DNA of 25,760 nt, from contig CAUWFE010000021.1 of assembly GCA_963558185.1 (NCBI GenBank), forward strand, positions 1 through 25,760, written 5' to 3'. Position 1 is the first letter of the stretch. Each line of letters begins with the position of its first letter. The notes below the pieces were generated by a model that was given only the letters and a program-made list of their open reading frames with translations, had not been told where the DNA came from and ran no database searches. Positions 22,813 through 25,760 of the stretch are shown here, piece by piece. This DNA comes from UMGS1663 sp963558185 (GTDB lineage: Bacteria > Bacillota > Clostridia > TANB77 > CAG-508). A program made the position numbers and the translations under genes.

Positions 22813-23832
22813 TTATTGTTTAAAATAATCTAATTTCATCGCTTTCTTTACTTTTTCCATTGTTTGCTTTGCTTGCTTTTGTGCTTTTAAAGTTCCTTCT
22901 AATAATATTTTATCTACTAATTCTATATGTTCTTCATAATATTTTCTTTTTTCTCTAATTGGTTTTAGTTCTTCTACAATGTTTTGAGCTAATTGTTTTT
23001 TGCAAGCTACACAACCACGTTGTCCATTTTTACATTCTTTGCATATTTCTTCTACTTCTTCTGGTTTTGAAAATAGTTTATGATAATAGTATACCATACA
23101 TATATCTGGATTTCCCTTATCATCTTTACGAATTCTTGCTGGATCTGTTACTGCTCCTGCTACTTTTCTATATATTTCTTCTTCTGAATCTGATAAATAA
23201 ATGGCATTTCCTAAAGATTTTCCCATTTTTTCATTTCCATCTAGCCCTTTAATTCTTTTTCCTGATGATAATACAGCTTCTGGCTCTACTAACACCTCTC
23301 CATATATACTATTAAATTTTCTAACAATTTCTTTACATTGCTCTATTAGTGGCAATTGGTCTTCACCTACAGGCACAATTTCACCTTCAAATGCAGTAAT
23401 ATCTGCTGCTTGACTAACTGGATATCCTAAAAATCCATAAGTTACACTTTCTCCAAAAACTTCTCTCTTTTGGGCAATTTCAGTTTTTACTGTAGGATTT
23501 CTTTGTAGTCTTGAAATTGTTACTAAATTTGAATAGAACACTGTTAATTCTGCAACTTCTGGTATCATAGATTGAATATATATAGTTGTTTTTTCCGGGT
23601 CTATTCCACAAGACAAGTAGTCTATCGCTACTTCTCTAACATTTTTTCTTACTTTTTCTGGGTTATTAAAATTATCTGTTAAAGCTTGCACATCTGCAAT
23701 TAATATATATGGGTCATATTCTCCTGAATTCTGTAATTCTACCCTTTTTTTTAAAGAACCAAAATAATGACCAATATGTAATCTTCCGGTTGGTCTATCT
23801 CCTGTTAGTATTCTCTTTTTTCTATTTTCCAT
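22813..23832 (-). CDS. trpS: Tryptophanyl-tRNA synthetase with Cys cluster
   Basis: 339 residues, class I synthetase charging tRNA-Trp. HIGH motif at 19-22 (GRLHIGHYFGSL), Trp pocket region with DVQALTDN and PVSQAADI, and KMGKS in place of KMSKS (202-206). A cysteine pattern Cys245-x21-Cys267-x6-Cys274-x2-Cys277 (ending CKNGQRGCVAC) closely resembles the [4Fe-4S] site in Thermotoga TrpRS (C-x22-C-x6-C-x2-C). It is first in a unit with obgE. No T-box motif is present upstream, so it is not controlled in the common Firmicute manner. Confidence 0.96.
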   Translation of the reverse strand: MENRKKRILTGDRPTGRLHIGHYFGSLKKRVELQNSGEYDPYILIADVQALTDNFNNPEKVRKNVREVAIDYLSCGIDPEKTTIYIQSMIPEVAELTVFYSNLVTISRLQRNPTVKTEIAQKREVFGESVTYGFLGYPVSQAADITAFEGEIVPVGEDQLPLIEQCKEIVRKFNSIYGEVLVEPEAVLSSGKRIKGLDGNEKMGKSLGNAIYLSDSEEEIYRKVAGAVTDPARIRKDDKGNPDICMVYYYHKLFSKPEEVEEICKECKNGQRGCVACKKQLAQNIVEELKPIREKRKYYEEHIELVDKILLEGTLKAQKQAKQTMEKVKKAMKLDYFKQ

Positions 23833-23871
23833 AATTTATATCATTCCTTTATTGTAAACATCTTGATGTAT

Positions 23872-23900
23872 ATTATACTCAATTTTCCTTATTTTTACAA
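23872..23900 (-). promoter_or_regulatory. Promoter of trpS-obgE
   Basis: On minus, TTGTAA (23895-23900) and TATAAT (23872-23877) are 17 bases apart, about 40 bases before trpS. That leaves room for only a short leader and excludes a T-box. Confidence 0.65.
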
Positions 23901-24246
23901 GTATTAAATTATTATTTGGATATTTTTTATACATTTTACCCAAATGCTTCAAATATAAGTTTTAGATAAAATGGCAAATATGCATAAAAAAATTTTAGAA
24001 GAAAATACTGTTCCTGTAGATTTAATTCAAATTTTACTTTTATGTAATTAATAAACTTGGTATATTAGATGCTTTTGTTTACTTTAATAATTCAATTTTT
24101 TAATATTGAACTTTAAATAATTTCTGAAGCTGATATTATTATGAAATCTTTATTCTTTTATAAATAAATGCATGTTAATCGACTTAATTTTCGAGCAAAG
24201 AGTATTGACATTTCTTATTGATATATATAACAGAAAAAGTAAAAAT
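23901..24246. other. Intergenic stretch without a supported gene
   Basis: AT-rich DNA between the trpS promoter and the terminator of the last gene. The only frame of note is 23971-24051 on plus (26 codons, MANMHKKILEENTVPVDLIQ...), without a ribosome binding site. It could be a relic of a lost gene. TTGACA at about 24206 is followed by ATATATA-like sequence but leads to no gene on plus. Confidence 0.4.
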
Positions 24247-24288
24247 GATAATAGTAGAATCTCTTTTTTAATAAGATTGACTATTACC
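24247..24288 (-). terminator. Terminator of the FGE-type prepilin gene
   Basis: An imperfect stem (GATAATAGTAGAATCT with AGATTGACTATTACC) around an AT loop, followed on minus by ATTTTTACTTTTT. It lies about 45 bases past the stop. Confidence 0.6.
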
Positions 24289-24330
24289 ATCTTTTTATTA
24301 GTAAATATATACATATACTATAAATTTTTT

Positions 24331-24438
24331 CTACATATATAAGCTGAGCCTAAAACCAATACCCCAAAGGCTACCAATTGCACTTCCATAATTACGGTTA
24401 GCCGTATAATAGTGAGAATAATAGTAGTTACCACCTCT
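24331..24438 (-). other. Candidate DGR-type variable region at the 3' end of the FGE-type prepilin gene
   Basis: From RGGN to the stop, codons are mostly NNC/NNT (AAC TAC TAT TAT TCT CAC TAT ...), then a more constant GC-richer end (GGTATTGGTTTTAGGCTC) just before the stop. This is where variable regions and their 3' homing element lie in known DGR targets. No reverse transcriptase or template repeat is in the window. Confidence 0.4.
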
Positions 24439-25494
24439 GTAGCTACAGGCACAAACATAACCATTAGAAATATAATTACAGTATTCTGTTGTCCATTCTA
24501 ATACATTTGAAGCCATATCATTTATTTTACATACCTCATCTCCTGTTTCTCCTGTATTCTTTAATGTTCCATTTCCATCTTTTTTATTTGCATAATTTTC
24601 ATGTCCAGCTTCCTGAATATATACTATTGCTGTATCCCATGCATAACTATTCATCAAGTCGCTTTTGACTGTTTCTGAATTATTATATGTGTTTATTGAT
24701 ACTCTTGATGCACCTATCTGCGGAATCCAGTTCCATAATGTATCTACTGTATCATTCATATATATTGTTGAATTAACTTTTGATTTCTTACTTGCTGCTT
24801 TATAATTTTCTATATTTGTTCCACTTGCAAAACTAGCTTCATATCTTGCTATATAATATCCTCCATTGGTTTTGGCACTATTAATAAAACCTGCTAAATC
24901 ATTGGCTGTTGCATTTAATCCACCTATCTCACTACTTGCAACTCCTTTTTGATAATCTGGTAACTCTTTATATTTATATCCATTAAAATTTACTTCAACT
25001 TTACTTTTATAATTTTCTGGATTTTCTTCTGTATATGCTTCTTGTACTAATATTGGTGTTCCATCTGTTTCATCAAATGTATATCTTCCTAACACTATTT
25101 CATTACTTGTACTTCCATCATCTTTTACAAATATTCCTACTGGTATCCATACGAATTGGCTTCCTTCTACATTTTTATCTTTTGAAGCTGATACATCTTC
25201 TATTACTATTCCTTGCTGAACTGTATCTCCTGAATCTTCTGCTATTTTAAAACCTCCTGGGATTACTACTTTATTTCCTTTTGAATCTGTTACTTCTGTT
25301 TTGATCTCTGTAAATTCTTTTCCTGAATTTTTAGCTTCTACTATTTCGCTTTTGTGTTGTTCTGAATTTGTTGAACTTTCTTTTTCTTCTAGCAACATCT
25401 TTAAAGCTACTGTTACTGCAATAGCTAATATTACAATTATCACAATCAGTGCAATTAATGTTACACCTTTATTATTTTTTAACTGTTTTTTCAT
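24331..25494 (-). CDS. Prepilin-like protein with FGE/C-type-lectin-like ectodomain
   Basis: 387 residues. The prepilin leader is NKGVTLIALIVIIVILAIAV (Gly then helix, Ala at the Glu5 position). After a polar linker comes an FGE-sulfatase-like domain (about 105-387): GSQFVWIPVG, NGGYYIARYEASFASG, MNSYAWDTAIVYIQ, INDMASNVLEWTTEYC, YRGGNYYYSHYY and GFRLSLYM. The fold is that of formylglycine-generating enzyme and of lectin-type DGR target proteins. The copper-binding Cys pair of the true enzyme (in RGGSW-x-C...YC) is missing, so ligand binding, not catalysis, is expected. It shares its leader type with 13408-14397 and 8353-8936. GAGAGGAAA precedes the start. It is a single-gene unit. Confidence 0.78.
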   Translation of the reverse strand: MKKQLKNNKGVTLIALIVIIVILAIAVTVALKMLLEEKESSTNSEQHKSEIVEAKNSGKEFTEIKTEVTDSKGNKVVIPGGFKIAEDSGDTVQQGIVIEDVSASKDKNVEGSQFVWIPVGIFVKDDGSTSNEIVLGRYTFDETDGTPILVQEAYTEENPENYKSKVEVNFNGYKYKELPDYQKGVASSEIGGLNATANDLAGFINSAKTNGGYYIARYEASFASGTNIENYKAASKKSKVNSTIYMNDTVDTLWNWIPQIGASRVSINTYNNSETVKSDLMNSYAWDTAIVYIQEAGHENYANKKDGNGTLKNTGETGDEVCKINDMASNVLEWTTEYCNYISNGYVCACSYRGGNYYYSHYYTANRNYGSAIGSLWGIGFRLSLYM

Positions 25495-25735
25495 ATTTTC
25501 CTCTCATTTTTCTAATTATTTTTAGTTTTTCCTTATTAATAATATATGTATCATCCTTTTTATTCATTTATGTATTTACATTTTACTATCATTTTTTAGT
25601 ATTGTCAAATATTTTTTTAGCTACAACAGGAAAATGTTTTGCCTAAAAAATTCTTTGCCATAATAGATTTTTTCCGTATTTTATAGTATAATAACACTTA
25701 AATACATTGAAAGACTAACTATTAATTGTCAATAG

Positions 25736-25760
25736 AAATATTAAAAATTTTTTAATATTT
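25736..25760. terminator. AT palindrome at the window edge
   Basis: AAATATTAAAAA and TTTTTAATATTT flank a single central T. It may be part of a terminator for a gene beyond the window. The rest of 25495-25735 is AT-rich; TTGACA on minus at about 25727 could belong to a distant promoter for the prepilin gene, but no matching -10 is clear. Confidence 0.3.

Noticed and set aside
23971..24051. 26-codon plus-strand frame as a gene
   Set aside because: There is no ribosome binding site and no recognisable family. Kept only as a possible relic.
23833..24330. T-box leader for trpS
   Set aside because: No T-box consensus is present and the promoter lies only about 40 bases from the start.
24331..25494. 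Active formylglycine-generating or sulfoxide-synthase enzyme
   Set aside because: The catalytic Cys pair expected after RGG is absent, and the protein begins with a prepilin leader.
1..25760. tRNA, rRNA and known riboswitches
   Set aside because: No cloverleaf, rRNA-like stretch or recognised riboswitch motif was seen on either strand by eye. A covariance-model search would be decisive.

Overview
The window looks like chromosomal DNA from a low-GC, Gram-positive, spore-forming Clostridia-type bacterium, probably gut-associated. It is strongly AT-rich with AT-biased codons, and UGA is read as stop. Genes start with AGGAGG-type ribosome binding sites, and several promoters have vegetative -35/-10 boxes 17 bp apart. 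The cotJ spore-coat operon, a LexA with a Firmicute-type box, a BceRSAB module, and the lexA, obgE and trpS genes all fit this. The species cannot be named from the sequence.

Left third (1-9900): the cotJ operon (cotJA 9896-9531, cotJB 9550-9104, cotJC 441-27, all on minus) has been split by an insertion of about 8.66 kb. A short shared core (CTTGG on minus) lies at both junctions. The lost 3' end of cotJB (codons W-P-W-E-R-S-D-F-stop, with the stop overlapping the cotJC start) is still readable next to cotJC. A large serine recombinase lies just inside the cotJC-side junction. The cargo is (a) a two-gene operon for an NPCBM / transglutaminase-like / F5-8C protein ending in a dockerin, followed by a sortase-anchored single-cohesin protein, and (b) a decayed cluster of one prepilin-like and two TasA-like genes. 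cotJC, cut off from its promoter, carries a frameshift and ends early.

Middle (9900-14700): divergent from cotJA is a 432-residue protein with a diverged RelA/SpoT-type nucleotidyltransferase domain. It has an extended -10 promoter and a possible 18-residue leader peptide, and it converges on pyruvate kinase across a shared terminator. A candidate small RNA (about 13221-13313) follows. Next is a prepilin-like protein whose C-terminal domain resembles variable-region domains of diversity-generating retroelements (DGRs).

Right (14700-25760): a complete BceR-BceS-BceA-BceB antimicrobial-peptide sensing and detoxification module has its own promoters and a direct-repeat operator before bceA. It is divergent from a monofunctional peptidoglycan glycosyltransferase. 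Then come, all on minus, trpS-obgE and lexA with a downstream membrane protein of unknown function. The window ends with a second prepilin-like protein carrying an FGE/C-type-lectin-like ectodomain, again with a candidate variable region.

The most unusual system is the cell-surface cohesin/dockerin pair carried on a serine-recombinase element inside a sporulation operon. The two lectin-like prepilins, with no reverse transcriptase in the window, are the second lead.
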